A DNA stretch of 64,000 bases. It comes from Proteles cristata cristata (lineage: Eukaryota > Chordata > Mammalia > Carnivora > Hyaenidae). Positions 51,901 to 62,525 of this stretch are shown one piece after another. The notes under the pieces were generated by a model. It was given only the letters and a program-made list of their open reading frames with translations, made no database searches and was not told where the DNA came from. Both the position numbers and the translations under genes were made by a program. The DNA is taken from positions 62,001 through 126,000 of the forward strand of contig JAESUZ010002606.1 in assembly GCA_017311185.1 (NCBI GenBank), written 5' to 3'. The stretch's first letter is position 1. Every line of letters begins with the position of its first letter.

Positions 51901-54900
51901 GGTTACATCACACCGTGTTCTCTGAGTGTCGTGCTAGTGTTACTTCTCCTTCCCTAGGGCTTGGTTTTAATTTATAACCACAGTCGTGGAACCGATTGTG
52001 TCCTCTTCTCAGTGGTTTCTGGACGCTGTGAGGACACCTCAGTGCACCTGGAGCACGGGGAGGGCCCACCCGTGTGTTTACAAAGCGTCCCGAGTCCCAG
52101 TGCCGCCCTCGTCCCTTCATTTCCTTTCGCCCCACTGTGTTCATCCACTTACAACATATCGTCTCATCCTGTTGCATTTTAGATATTTGAGTGGGCTATT
52201 TTATACCTTTTCTGGCATAAGATGGATATAAAATAAATATCATTTACAAAATTAATAAAGTGACATTCTGGAAAATTCTGGAGTATAGATTAGCTGGTTT
52301 AAGTAATTAGGCTTAAAGAATACTAATAGACGGGCAAAATTATGGCCCCAGTGCCAGGAGACACAAGCTCAACACGGAAAGTAACACAAGCGCTCAGAAA
52401 ATTCTCTGCTGCATCGGCGTTTCCTTGGAATCTGCGGGTTCCCTTCCCCGGGGGAGGCCCTGACCGCAGCTGCGCGAGCACCTCCAGCTGGGGACGGGCT
52501 GGCCTGCTCTGACCCCACAAAGGCGTTACCTTTAAAAATTCCTTGAAATCTGTGTCCTCATCCGTCTTCTGCTGTAACAGAGCTGCTCCGTTAAGCTGAC
52601 AGCTACAGAACCGGATGTAAGCCTGCATGTGGGACAGCTCGGCCGCCAGGATGTCCCCGATCATCTGCACGGGCATCTTCTCTCCCCCGGTCTTCTTCCG
52701 TACCCGCAAGGCCCTGCAAACAACACACTCTCGCTGTGCATGTCGTTGGTAAACAAAGGAGAAATATCACAGGGAACTAATGATCCCCGGTGGGTGACCG
52801 GAAAACCTGGCACTGTGAGGGGAGAGTCAGGAGGAGGAGGCAGCTTGGGCCTACGTTCCGCTGGCCGAGCCAACCTGGGCGCAGGAGAGTAAGAAAATGA
52901 AGTCTATACACTTGGGTGTTTCCAGGTCCTTGGAACTGTTTTGGATTCATCTTTGTTTCTTAGCAAAGTTCCTTTAGAAAAATTCTAACTTGTTCTCAGC
53001 TGAACCAAGAAGAAAGGAATTTTCTACACTCTAGGGGGAAAAGGGAGCAGGAACCCAGGTGTGGAGGTGGAGGTGAGCACTGTCCCCAGGACGGCTGCTG
53101 AGCTGTGTGCCCCCAGGAGGCGGAGATGCAGTGACAACTGGGACTGCTGGCCTCCCTCCCCCGCCCCACTAGAGTCTGTCCTCACAGGCTTCAGGGATGG
53201 GAAATCACCCCGAGGGGACTTAGGAGACTGTCAGACCGGCCAGTAATGTCCAGGCCATGGGCTACAGCGTCTCTCCTACTCTACCCGGTACAGTCAAGTA
53301 TATTTTGAAATCATATATTAATATACTGTTTATTCACATATTAATCATATATTAAGATACTGTTTACTTTATGATTTAAATCTTTGTTTAATCAGGGGCG
53401 CCTGGGTGGCTTAGTCGGTTAAGTGTCTGACTTTCGCTCAGGTCATGATCTCGTGGTTCGTGGGTTCGAGCCCCACATCGGGCTCTGTGCTGACTGCCGG
53501 CTCAGAGCCTGGAGCCTGTTTCAGTCTGTGACTCCCTCTCTCTCTGGCCCTCCCCTGCTCATGCTGTCTCTCTCTCTCCTAGAAATAAATAAAACATTAA
53601 AAAAAATTTTTTTTTAAATCTTTGTTTAATCGAAGTATTTTCTTTGTTATATTTCTCAACTTCAGAAATTATGTATTTTACAGTTATGGGGCATCTCCTA
53701 AAATGATAATAACATAAAAAGCTTGAGGGAGCAGAAAATAGTTGAAAGTAACTTGGCTAAGCGGCCCTGCAGGGAGTTCTGTGCGGAAGTGCCAGTCCTG
53801 GGGGCTGGCAGGAGCTGCTCACAACTCACTTGAGTAGCTTTGTGTTAGACATGATGAGCTCTTTCCAGTTTACAAAGATCAAAGCCATTTCTCCTTCAGT
53901 GAGAAAGCCTGACTCCACCATCCGTTTCTGAAAAACCTAAATTCAAACAAAAGAAAGAAGTTAGCTTAGGTGGGCATAGACAGCCTATGTTGTCAAAATC
54001 AAGCAGCATCTTCATATAACGAAACTAAACGATCATGATTTTTTTTTTTTTTAAAGTCATGATGTTTTTAAATAAGCCTACTTAGGATACTTAGGGTTGC
54101 TAAATTTTAAATTGCATAATTTCCCTACTGTTTGCTATCTGGGTTCTTATTGGGGATAATTCATTTTTTTTTTTTTAAGTAGGCTCCACACCCAAAGTGG
54201 GGCTTGAACTCAACAACCTTCAGATGAAGAGCTGCATCCTCCACTGACTGAGCAGTCAGGTGCCCCTTTATTACGGCTAATTCTAAAGACTGAGTCTAGC
54301 AGCCTCATCCAGTAAGAGGAGATTCTCATACCTATCTGCAAGAGAGATCAGGAAAGTTAAATAACCATGTGCATAAAGCATCTACACCCCATAAAAGCTG
54401 CAGAATTGAGGAAGCTGTCACGTGGCGGCACCTCAGAGTTCTGGAAGCTGGGAGAAGTTCAGCAAAAGAAACAGTGACAACTGCTATGACCCTGAGATTG
54501 CCCCGAGAAGCAGGCATGGATCTCAGAGGCCGGCCGACTGCAGGGGAAATGATCGTGCTGTGCATCTGTACTGCGGAACACGAAAGGGCTGACATACGTG
54601 TATATGTGCACAAGCACACACACGAGTGTGTAGGTGGGTTCTGAGTGAACTTCACAGATGACGTGGGTCAAGCTGAGTCAGCTCTGATTATGCCCAGGGC
54701 ACTCGGAAGAAATAAAGGCTGGGAGAGTGATCTGCTCAAGGTCTCAAACCTTGAACATGGAGGAACCAGAAACAAAATGCCAGTCTTTTTGGTTAGAAAT
54801 CCAGGTTTCCACTAAACACCTAGGATTCCTAGGGAATGACTTTCAGAGCCTTAAGGAAACTGTAAAGTTATCTGAGGCAACTCTTCTCATGTGTGATCTA

Positions 54901-55420
54901 AGATACACACCAGTCTATTTCTATTAGAATCGTCTAATGGCCTGCGGGTAAGACGCAGACTCTTTCTCGAGGTTCACCAGGCCCCTGCCCACGCCCCCAG
55001 CTTGGGCCTCGAGTACTCGACCCTCCAGGCACTGCGATTACTTGCAGGACCCTAAGTCCCCGGCACAGGCCTCCCTGCGTCCACGTCCTCTTCTGGGCAC
55101 AGAAAACTCATCCTTGTCTTTCTGGCCTTGGCCAAAGCCTCACTGGGAGGTTCTTTCCCGACTCTCCTTTGTGGTGTAGGGTGGTCTTCCCTGTGCTGGC
55201 CCTCACCTCAGTGTTCTGCAGCTGTCTGTCTGTCTGTCTGTCTCTCCACATGACTGAATTCCTTGAGGGCAGGAACTCTCTGTAATCTCTCTTCTCCAGC
55301 ACAGTGCTTTCTGCACCTGGTAGGTTTTTTTTTTTTAAATTTTTAAAGTTTATTTATTTTGAGAGAGAGAGAGAGACAGTGTGAGTGGGGGAGAGGTAGA
55401 GAGAGGAAGGGGGGGAGGGG

Positions 55421-55451
<31 letters not shown>

Positions 55452-57543
55452 CAAGCAGGCTCTGCACCATTAGCCCAGAGCCTTATGTGGGGCTTGAACT
55501 CATGAAACCATGAGATCATGATCTAAGCTGAAATTGAGAGTCAGACATTTAACCGGCTGAGCCACCGAGGTGCCCCGGCACATAGTAGGTTTTGAATTAA
55601 TGTTTATTTGCTGAGTGGAGTTGAACACGGATTCAAAGAGTTCAGATAACAGTGCTATGAACTGGACATCTCAAAACCTCTATGGTTCCAAAATCAGACT
55701 GAAGATGTCAGGACCCTCCCACGGGAGCGAGCCCTGGCCAGGTGGTGGATCTGCTCTGAGGGGCTCCTGAAGCACAGGGAAGGCACCTGGTGGTCTGTTT
55801 TTCATCCACTGATGAATGTATGTTCCTCTGTTGATTCACTCCATTTACGTGCCTCGGTGAGACAAGCGGAGGCGGAAGGTGGTTGGGCCGTCTGGGAACC
55901 TCCGTCTGAGAACACCCAGCCTGGGAACAGTGCTTTCACCCTAAATCCCTGACCCGGACATGACCTCTTGCCTCTCAGGCAAGAGAAGGTGGGCAGAGTG
56001 GGGATGAGCAAGGCCCAAGTGGCTAAGTGACTGGTCTGAGTGGGGCAAACATGTGGCCCCTGTCTCCTGTGTGCTGGGGTCAGAAAGTTACGTCTACACC
56101 CATTCAGCCTCTCAGGACTGGGATCTGACCAGCAGCAGGGCTGATACTCATAGGGGTTAGTAATAAAGGCGGGTTTTTCTTTTAGGCCGTCTTTCCTGGC
56201 CAGAGTAGTGCAAGGATACCACACGTGGTTCATTCAGTTCATTTGCAGGCCTTCCCATTCAGGGAAGGCCTGCAAAGGGCCGGACAAAGCTTTGGGGATG
56301 TAGGCTGTGGGGGACACATGCCCCTGTCAGGAGCTCAGAGCCTTGGGGGGAGTTATCAGCTGAGAGACGTTAGCAACCGAGACGTGTGCGCAATGGCCAC
56401 ATGAGCAGACCACGTGCTGCACGTCGGGTGGAGAACGAATCAGGGGCGCAGATGCAGAAGGATGCAGCCTCTGCTCCGTGTCCCTAGTCACGGCCAGGCA
56501 TAGGGCGCACCTGCTGGGCCTGTGCGGGGGCACGCGCTCCCATCGGGTGCCCTGTTTATTTAACTGGGCTTCTCATGTGAGGGCCGTGACACGCTGAGTG
56601 GGGACTGAATGCCACGGAAACAAGAGTATCCAGTCTCACTCTGTGCACTCAAACACAAATCATTTCGGGGCGCTGCTCCAACAGCTGTTATCAGCCTACA
56701 CTGGCCACGTTAATCGGCATAAGCCATAAGGACGTCACAACGGGGAAATATTTTACCACGTGGCCCTCTTCTGGTTTCCAAAGTGGTACGAACATTAGAT
56801 GAACACTCCCCCCATTTCACAGCCCCTTTGGAAATAACAAAGTCTACAAAGATGTCAGGTGTCAGAGGAGCACAGCAAACGGGCAAACGTGAGGCAGATG
56901 AAGTTTGCTTTAGGGCCTTCCCACCAGCTCTGCCCTCGTCCTTATTATTATTATTATTTTTTAATATTTTTATTTACTTCTAGGAGAGAGAGAGAGAGAG
57001 AGAGACAGCGTGAGCAGGGGAGGGTCAGAGAGAGAGGGAGACACAGACTCTGAAATAGGCTCCAGGCTCTGAGCTGGCAGTCAGCACAGAGCCCGACGCG
57101 GGGCCCGAACCCACGAACCGCGAGTTCATGACCTAAGCGAAAGTCGGACGCTTAACCGACTAAGCCACCCAGGCGCCCCTGCCCTCGTCCTTCTCCTTCC
57201 TTGATGGGGCATCTCCCACAGGTGGCTGAGACGCCTCTTGTCCTTTGCACCCTGAATGGCCATGTGTGGGGGAAGGAGTGGACTGGGGCTCTTCAGGCAC
57301 GCCCTCCCCTCCCCCCACGGCCACAAATTGTTCTGAGGGTGTGAGAGCTCCTCTCGCTAACATCAAAGGTGACGCCTGACTCTGAGGCCAAGGCCCGCCA
57401 CCCTGCGGGCACAGCCCTCACCTCCACGACGAGCTGAAGGTCATCCACGTACCGCTCTTCGGTCTGAATCAGCTCGTGAATATAGCCCTGCCTCTTCCTC
57501 TCAACTGGCTGCATGGTGTCCAGGCTCTGGAGATCGGCACACC
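39325..57543 (-). CDS. ITSN2: ITSN2 (intersectin-2, long form), C-terminal DH-PH-C2 exons
   Basis: Eleven minus-strand exons splice in frame into 504 residues and a stop. Order: 57422-57543, 53830-53936, 52530-52713, 47340-47438, 45318-45485, 44774-44989, 44072-44193, 43212-43294, 40557-40640, 39933-40106, 39325-39482. Local residues about 17-205 form the DH (RhoGEF) domain, with the hallmark helix [16 protein letters not shown]; about 240-355 the PH domain ([15 protein letters not shown]); about 380-495 a C2 domain ([42 protein letters not shown]). Intersectin-2 is an endocytic scaffold of about 1,700 residues; its long form is known as a Cdc42 exchange factor that acts with the WASP/actin machinery at clathrin-coated sites. 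The EH, coiled-coil and SH3 exons lie beyond 64000. The first exon here begins two bases into a codon. No frame lesions are seen. Tail-to-tail with FAM228A. Confidence 0.96.
39933..40106 (-). CDS. ITSN2: ITSN2 exon: C2 domain core
   Basis: Length 174. Encodes [34 protein letters not shown] and [15 protein letters not shown]. Confidence 0.95.
40557..40640 (-). CDS. ITSN2: ITSN2 exon: start of C2 domain
   Basis: Length 84. Encodes [20 protein letters not shown] and ELKACKPNG, the linker and first C2 strand. Confidence 0.94.
41125..41325 (+). repeat. MIR SINE
   Basis: GCTAACATTTATTGGATACT start, TTAGGCACATGTGCTAGAC, and AACCTGCCCATGTCACACAG end match MIR well. In ITSN2 intron. Confidence 0.8.
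41330..43211. other. ITSN2 intron with G-rich segment
   Basis: 41330-42000 shows nothing recognisable. 42030-42970 is strongly G-rich on the plus strand with long ORFs caused by composition; GGGTGGGGGGCATGGGAGGG starts at 42058 and is a G-quadruplex-type run. No exon or named repeat. Confidence 0.5.
43212..43294 (-). CDS. ITSN2: ITSN2 exon: PH C-terminal helix
   Basis: Length 83. Encodes [20 protein letters not shown] and REKAYQ; the Trp is the conserved PH C-terminal helix residue. Confidence 0.94.
43295..44071. other. ITSN2 intron, nothing firmly recognised
   Basis: 43510-44000 is GC-rich and has open frames on both strands, but no domain or splice logic supports coding. May be a decayed old repeat. 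Confidence 0.4.
44072..44193 (-). CDS. ITSN2: ITSN2 exon: PH domain
   Basis: Length 122, acceptor CTCTTTCAG. Encodes [20 protein letters not shown] and [19 protein letters not shown]. Confidence 0.95.
44774..44989 (-). CDS. ITSN2: ITSN2 exon: PH domain
   Basis: Length 216, phase 0. Encodes [40 protein letters not shown] and [12 protein letters not shown], the first strands of the PH domain. Confidence 0.95.
45318..45485 (-). CDS. ITSN2: ITSN2 exon: end of DH domain
   Basis: Length 168, phase 0. Encodes [38 protein letters not shown] and [13 protein letters not shown]. Confidence 0.95.
46309..46514 (-). mobile_element. Feliform SINE
   Basis: Reverse copy with target duplication TGTAATATGCC on both sides. 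Confidence 0.88.
47340..47438 (-). CDS. ITSN2: ITSN2 exon: DH domain signature helix
   Basis: Length 99, phase 0. Encodes [15 protein letters not shown] and [18 protein letters not shown], the conserved DH CR3 helix that contacts the GTPase. Confidence 0.95.
47768..47982 (-). mobile_element. Young feliform SINE
   Basis: Perfect 18-base target duplication TCTCCTCTACCTGCTTTT at 47750-47767 and 47983-48000. Shorter-form copy. Confidence 0.95.
48305..48365 (+). repeat. MIR fragment
   Basis: CATTTATTGAGCACCTATTA then TGTGCCAGGTAATG, the MIR 5' core. Confidence 0.65.
48915..49128 (-). mobile_element. Feliform SINE
   Basis: Reverse copy with about 30 bases of (GA)n; ends CCACCCAGGTGCCCC. Confidence 0.85.
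49315..49536 (+). mobile_element. Feliform SINE
   Basis: Plus copy: GGGGCACCTGGGTGGCTCAG head, AGAGCCTGGAGCCTGTTTCA-like core (GGAGCCTGGAGCCTG), AAATAAACATTAAAAA tail. Confidence 0.85.
49537..49868 (-). mobile_element. Old carnivore SINE split by a young SINE
   Basis: Old reverse copy: TAAGATTTTATTTTTA is interrupted and resumes with AGTAATCTCTACACCCAATG through GAGCCAGCCAGGCTCCCC. Confidence 0.8.
49555..49768 (-). mobile_element. Young feliform SINE inside old SINE
   Basis: Young reverse copy; TAAGATTTTATTTTTA is duplicated at 49537-49552 and 49769-49784. Shorter form; lacks the AGT of GGCAGTCAGCACAG. Confidence 0.9.
49905..50131 (-). mobile_element. Feliform SINE
   Basis: Reverse copy with target duplication ACTATTATTTTA on both sides and an internal tandem duplication of GAGTACACAAGCAG. 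Confidence 0.87.
50246..50453 (-). mobile_element. Feliform SINE
   Basis: Reverse copy; approximate target duplication CTCTAGTTCATTTT / TTCTAGTTCACTTC. Confidence 0.85.
50624..50837 (-). mobile_element. Feliform SINE, diverged
   Basis: Reverse copy ending GAGCCACCTAGGCGCCCC; preceded by a short MIR-like scrap (AGCATTTATTGAATGCTT). Confidence 0.82.
50851..51063 (-). mobile_element. Young feliform SINE
   Basis: Reverse young copy abutting the previous SINE; CTCATTTTTATTA before and CTTATTTTTATAA after suggest the target duplication. A short deletion removes part of ATGACCTAAGCGAAAGTC. Confidence 0.88.
51064..52529. other. ITSN2 intron; CpG-containing patch at 51660-52170
   Basis: 51064-51660 is AT-rich with nothing recognised. 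51660-52170 carries many CpGs and a full CRE (TGACGTCA, 51813-51820), unlike its flanks. No exon supported. Confidence 0.45.
52530..52713 (-). CDS. ITSN2: ITSN2 exon: DH domain
   Basis: Length 184, acceptor TTTGCAG, donor TTAAAG/GTAACG. Encodes [36 protein letters not shown] and [11 protein letters not shown]. Confidence 0.95.
53396..53612 (+). mobile_element. Young feliform SINE
   Basis: Plus copy, shorter form; target duplication TTTAAATCTTTGTTTAATC on both sides. Confidence 0.93.
53830..53936 (-). CDS. ITSN2: ITSN2 exon: DH domain
   Basis: Length 107, donor CTCAA/GTGAGT. Encodes [18 protein letters not shown] and [16 protein letters not shown]. Confidence 0.95.
54162..54268 (-). mobile_element. 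Old carnivore SINE fragment
   Basis: AAGTAGGCTCCACACCCAAA to GACTGAGCAGTCAGGTGCCC: diverged reverse copy of an older subfamily. Confidence 0.7.
54270..55327. other. ITSN2 intron, mostly unrecognised
   Basis: No exon found. 54940-55310 has the texture of a decayed LINE2-like repeat, and a (CTGT)n run lies at 55223-55244. Confidence 0.4.
55328..55576 (-). mobile_element. Feliform SINE with long purine tract
   Basis: Reverse copy; approximate target duplication GCACCTGGTAGGTTTT / GCACATAGTAGGTTTT; extended GA/GGGA tract at 55360-55450. Confidence 0.87.
56242..56276. repeat. Perfect 15-bp inverted repeat (hairpin)
   Basis: TTTGCAGGCCTTCCC, loop ATTCA, GGGAAGGCCTGCAAA. All 15 pairs match. In an ITSN2 intron. 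Confidence 0.97.
56953..57178 (-). mobile_element. Young feliform SINE next to ITSN2 DH exon
   Basis: Reverse young copy; target duplication TGCCCTCGTCCTT on both sides. It ends 243 bases from the 57422 exon edge. Confidence 0.93.
57422..57543 (-). CDS. ITSN2: ITSN2 exon: start of DH domain
   Basis: Length 122. Acceptor TTTCCATAG, donor GTGGAG/GTGAGG. Encodes [20 protein letters not shown] and [20 protein letters not shown], the linker and first DH helix. Confidence 0.95.
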
Positions 57544-58669
57544 CTATGGAAAGACAGGGTAGAGTTTCAAAGCAATATTTGAGTCTTCTTTGTAGGAAAC
57601 AGACATTTATCAGCAGAGGTGCTGGGTTTACAGGTGGTGCCTCGAGAAAGCCAGGCGCAGCCTTTCCAGCCGCGGAAAGCCCGCCTGACCACCCGCCGCT
57701 CGACCAAGGAAGCAAGTCAGCACTGCCTGTACCATCTCAACGTGGTCCTGACTTCTTTCCCAAATGAATGACCGATTTAAGGCTTTTAAGAAATGGCCTC
57801 AGAGAGTCCAGAACTGTGATGAACTTGTGAAGATCTATGCGGTTCTCATTATCTCAGACCATTTTCAAAGATGTTGAAATGATTCAATGAATCGAATGCT
57901 TAAGAGCAGCGTTTTCCAAACTGCAGGCTATGGGATATCGGTGGGTCCTCATATCAATTTCGGTTTTTAAAAGTGTAGGTCAGGCCTAGTATTAAAGCAA
58001 ACACACAAATAAGTACAAACTCCCTTGTGCACAGCCCTCGTAAGTACTGAAAGTGAGCACGTTTAGTTAAGTGTGTACTTGGGACGTAGAATACATTTCC
58101 CACTGTGAGCTACTGTTAAAAAAACTGAGAAACATTTCTGTCGATTTCTCAAAGTGAAGTGTTAAGGTCAGGAGGCCTGAAGTTCCCAGGACCCAGGGGT
58201 TCCCAACAATACCAGTGCCTTAACTCACCAGCACAAAGAAGTGGTTTCGGGACACCACAGCCACGAGCAAGACTGAGGGAGGGGAGTCCCTCGCGGCCTG
58301 GCGTCAGGGCGAGCGGCACTGCAGTCACTTTGGGTCAGTTTACAGGCACATGGGAGCTGAACTGAATGTCAAACTCCGAAGCAACAGAATTCCAGAATCG
58401 CTTGGTAAGAAGCTGAGGGCTTGCTTTTGTGCACAGTGAGAGAGGAAGTATCTCAGGCAGCCCTTCTTCAGACAAAAAGAAAGAGCGGGCAGGTGCCTCC
58501 AAGCTACAACACGAGGGAGAGGGAAGGCCCAGGAGGCAGGGATGGCCCCTGAGGCAGCAGGTGTAAGGGGGACCCGCCCCAGCCTGCGTGGGTGGGGCAT
58601 CGCTGGTGGAGACGCAGAGGCGGCAGTTCAAGGGGGCTTCTCTTTCTGCCTACCTTGGAGTGTGTTTAA
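57544..58669. other. ITSN2 intron, nothing recognised
   Basis: Upstream of the first DH exon in this window. I looked for SH3-type exons on the minus strand here and further on and saw none. Confidence 0.5.
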
Positions 58670-58671
58670 AA

Positions 58672-59120
58672 ATTTTTTTTTACTGTTTGTTTATTTTATT
58701 TTATTATTTAAAAAAATTTTTTTTTAATGTTTTATTTATTTCTAGGAGAGAGAGAGAGAGACAGCATGAGCAGGGCAGGGTCAGAGAGAGAGGGAGTCAC
58801 AGGCTGAAACAGGCTCCAGGCTCTGAGCTGGCAGTCAGCACAGAGCCCGACGCGGGGCCCGAACCCACGAGCCGCGAGATCATGACCTAAGCGAAAGTCG
58901 GACGCTTAACCGACTAAACCACCCAGGCGCCCCTACTGTTTGTTTATTTTTGAGAGAGAGACACACACACAGAATGCAAGCAGGGGAGGGGCAGAGAGAG
59001 AGGGAGACAGAGGATCTGAAGCAGCTCCAGGCTCTGAGCTGTCAGCACAGAGCCTGACGCGGGGGATCATGACCTGAGCCGAAGTTGGATGCTCAACCAA
59101 CTAGGCCACCCAGGCACTCC
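58672..59120 (-). mobile_element. Feliform SINE split by a young SINE
   Basis: Outer older reverse copy; its TACTGTTTGTTTATTTT is duplicated at 58681-58697 and 58934-58950 by the inner insertion. Outer target duplication is approximately CTGCCTACCTTGGAGT / CTGCTTACCTTTGAGT. Confidence 0.9.
58698..58933 (-). mobile_element. Young feliform SINE inside older SINE
   Basis: Reverse young copy, shorter form (CACAGGCTGAAACAGG), ending CCACCCAGGCGCCCC. Confidence 0.93.
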
Positions 59121-60550
59121 TCTGCTTACCTTTGAGTTTTTATGTGTTTTGTACAGATTTGGACTAAGAGTTCTCAGGAAGACAACTGTCTATTTTCTGT
59201 GCATGTTGCCAAAGGCTTAAAAAAAATTCTCACAGTAACACAGAAATAGAAAAAGGCAAGATGACATCACGGTGTCACTGTCGTATTCAAAATTATCTGT
59301 CCTGGGGACTGTGTTTTATTCTGTTCTGTGGGGGAGCACTGCACGGAGGCCAAGTGTTCTGACCCTGGAAGGCTAATATAGACACCTGTCTGACCAGGTT
59401 GTGAGTGGCGAGGAGGCGGGAGGCGATGGCTGGGCACCTGGTGGCATGTTGCTCTCATGGCGCGAGCCAGAGTCACCGGCCAGAGGAGCAAGCTGACAGA
59501 AGCCACAGAGTGGTGTCTAAGGTCACCCCACCCTCACACTAGACACCAGGGCTCTACAAATTCCAGTCCCTGACATGCTGCAACACTCACATTCGGTCTC
59601 TACTTTTCGTAATTCTTTTCTATAAATTTACTCATGTTTGAATTACATATGTGGGAAATCATGGGTTTTATGTACTGGGCATGCTCCTTCTGATACTCAC
59701 TAAAATAAATATATAACCATTAGGGGAAAAAACGTCCTGAGGTCTCTTCTTCTGTGTGCCATCACGTAGCGTATCACAGGGATAGGTCTATTGCACTTTG
59801 AGAAACACTGATTTACATTAAAACCCAGAAGCATTGGCCTATCTGTTCTGTACCTTGGAATAATAGGAGAAGTTCCAGATATTTTATCATTTCTAGGGTG
59901 AGAACATGCATGCCATTAGCTCCATCAGGAAGGATGTGAGGACAATCCTTATACTCCACCTCTAACTGACCCTTTTGCATTTAATTACAATGGTTCTTAA
60001 ACGTCTAGTCTCTTCAAGTTTTCAACTTGACCCTGACCCTCACTTTCAGATGTTCTTACCTCCAATGTCAGGGAAAAAAAGAAAGACACGGTGGCCCTTT
60101 TACTTCCTGCTCTTCATCTCCCTGCTCACTCATCCCTGTACTTCCTTCCTGTGTCAGGGGATGAGGGAATCCGGTTTCTTCCTGAAGCCAGTATCCTTAA
60201 CTGACCCTCTCCTTCTGACTCCTTGCCCTCCTCCCCTCACTGTCCAACATGGTAGCCGTCAGCAACACGTGGCTATTGAGCATTTGAACTGTGGTGGCCA
60301 GGCCAACCAGAGACGCGCTCTAAGTATAAAGCATACACCAGATTTCAAAGACTTAATATAAAAAAAATAGAATGTAAAATAATGCATTAATAATTCTTAA
60401 CTACATAATGGTAGTATTTTGCATGATACTGAACTAACCAAAAAAAAATTATTCAAAACCTAATTTCATGTTTTACTTTTTAAAATGTGGCCTTTGGAAA
60501 ATCTTAAATTACATATGGGCTGCATTGGTGACTTTCATTATATTTCTATT
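59121..60550. other. ITSN2 intron, nothing recognised
   Basis: No exon or clear repeat; short random ORFs only. Confidence 0.45.
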
Positions 60551-60559
60551 GAACAGTTC

Positions 60560-61070
60560 AAACCAGCCATTGCACTTTTTATTCTGTTCCTTCCCTAACA
60601 AGCTTTTAGTGGTTTCTGCTATTTGCAGAATGAAGTCCTAGCTCAGCAGCACAGGACTCCAGAGTCGCCATAATCCACCCACGGCCTACATTTGCAGCCT
60701 CCCCTCTGATCACGCAGCCGCCTGTAGCCACCCAGGCCCAGGTTCCATCCTCACGAGGTGCTGTACACGTTGTACACACTGTCCACGGCCTGCTTCACCA
60801 CAGCCATCTTACTAACCTTCAAAGTGCAGCTCATGGGATCCTACTTTGGGGAAACTTTCCATGCCCTGTGCCCAAACTGCCTCTTTCCTGTACTTCTGGG
60901 GGAGACTGCATCTGTATTTAACACTTCACAGAATGTAACTTGCACTGTAGCTCATCTCTACAGTGTTAGTATGCCCGTCTCTCCCCCTGGAGGTCAGCGA
61001 CTGTGGCTCGCACGGTTCTACAATATCAAACTTAGCACAGCGTTTTGACCACGGAGGTCAGGAAATATTT
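60560..61070. repeat. LINE2-like ancient repeat
   Basis: TTTGCAGAATGAAGTCCTAG, ACTTTCCATGCCCTGTGCCC and TCTCCCCCTGGAGGTCAGCG resemble a LINE2 3' region. Diverged. Confidence 0.45.
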
Positions 61071-61611
61071 GTCAAATGGATCACTGGCTTGGTCCCCAGA
61101 CCTGTTTTTTGCCTTTTGTCTGCTCTGTACTGCAGGGAGGTCAACCCCACCACCTGCATATGTAAGCTCTTATTTCAGCTGGCCTCTGCCCATGTTCGGC
61201 CAATGAGAGGAAGCTCTGGCAGAAGACTGAAGACTACAGATGGGCAAATGGGGAAAATGGGGAAATGGGAAAAATACCTTTTCTGCCAGAAAAGTGAGAG
61301 GGCAGGAGACCTTTTAGTCTCTGCTGGGCAGAGAACATTAGAATTGCTGGGCTTGGGTCTCATAAATTGCAAGTTTAAGAATTCTACAACTGATGGATTA
61401 ACAGAAAAGTTGGTCCCTGGTTGGTGGTACTCTTAGGCTGCTTGGCCAAAGAAAATGTACAACTGTCCAGAGTGTCACTCTCACGACCTCGGTTCCATGG
61501 GATTTCCATGTAAAAACCAAGTCTCACTAAAGATGAGCTCAAAATAAAAAATGAGAAGAAAGAAGGAATGATCCACTATAAATAAAAAATGATGACTAGA
61601 AAGGATCCCAA

Positions 61612-61760
61612 GAGGGGCATCTGGTTGGCTCACTTGGTAGAGCATGCAACTTTTGATTTCAGGGTTGTGAGTTTGAGCCCCACATTGGATGTAGAGATGA
61701 CTTAGAATCTTAAAAAAACAAACAAACAAACAAAAACCCCCAAAACCAAACACAAAAAAA
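61612..61760 (+). mobile_element. Old carnivore SINE with (CAAA)n tail
   Basis: GGGGCATCTGGTTGGCTCAC head, GTGAGTTTGAGCCCCACATT core, then a CAAA-rich tail. Confidence 0.78.
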
Positions 61761-62018
61761 TAACAACCCAAGAACATAAAGTAATAGAACAAAAGCTAAA
61801 TAAAAAGTAAAAATATGTATATTTAAAATAACTCAAACATACGAAGGGTTTGAAACCACAGAGTCTATAAAAAAGAATAGGCAGATTTGAAAAAGAAACT
61901 AATAAAATGGCAAATATTATCATGTATTATCATAATAATACACAGCAGTTCAAACACATCTGAGGAAAGGATTAGTAAATCTGAAGACAGATATGAAGAA
62001 ATTAAGAATGCAGCATAG

Positions 62019-62221
62019 GGGTACCTGGGTGGCTGAGTCGGTTAATGTCTGACTTTGGCTCAGGTCATGATCTCACAGTTTGTGGGTTTGAGCCCCGCGT
62101 TGGGCTTTGTGCTGACAGCTCAGAGACTGGAACCTGTCTTCAGATTCTGTGTGTGTGTCTCTCTCTACCCCTCTCCCACTCACACTCTGTCTCTCAAAAA
62201 TAAATAAACATTAAAAAAAAA
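62019..62221 (+). mobile_element. Feliform SINE inside old L1
   Basis: Plus copy with target duplication AAGAATGCAGC on both sides. Confidence 0.9.
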
Positions 62222-62525
62222 AGAATGCAGCCTAGAAAGACAAAAAGATGGAAAACATAAAATGGAGGTTAAGGGGAACAGAGGACAGAATGACAAGGTC
62301 CAACATACATGCAATGGGAGTCTAGGAGGGGAGAACAGAAAAAATGGGAAGAAGTAATATAGAGATTATAATGGTTGAGATTTTGTAGAATTGATGAAAG
62401 ATATACCTCCACATATTCAGAAGGAAAAATGATTCCTGATTAGGAAAAAAAATAAAAATGAAACCATATTTAAACTGCAAAACACCAAGGAGAGAAAAAA
62501 AAAGATTAAAACAGTCAGAAAGAGG

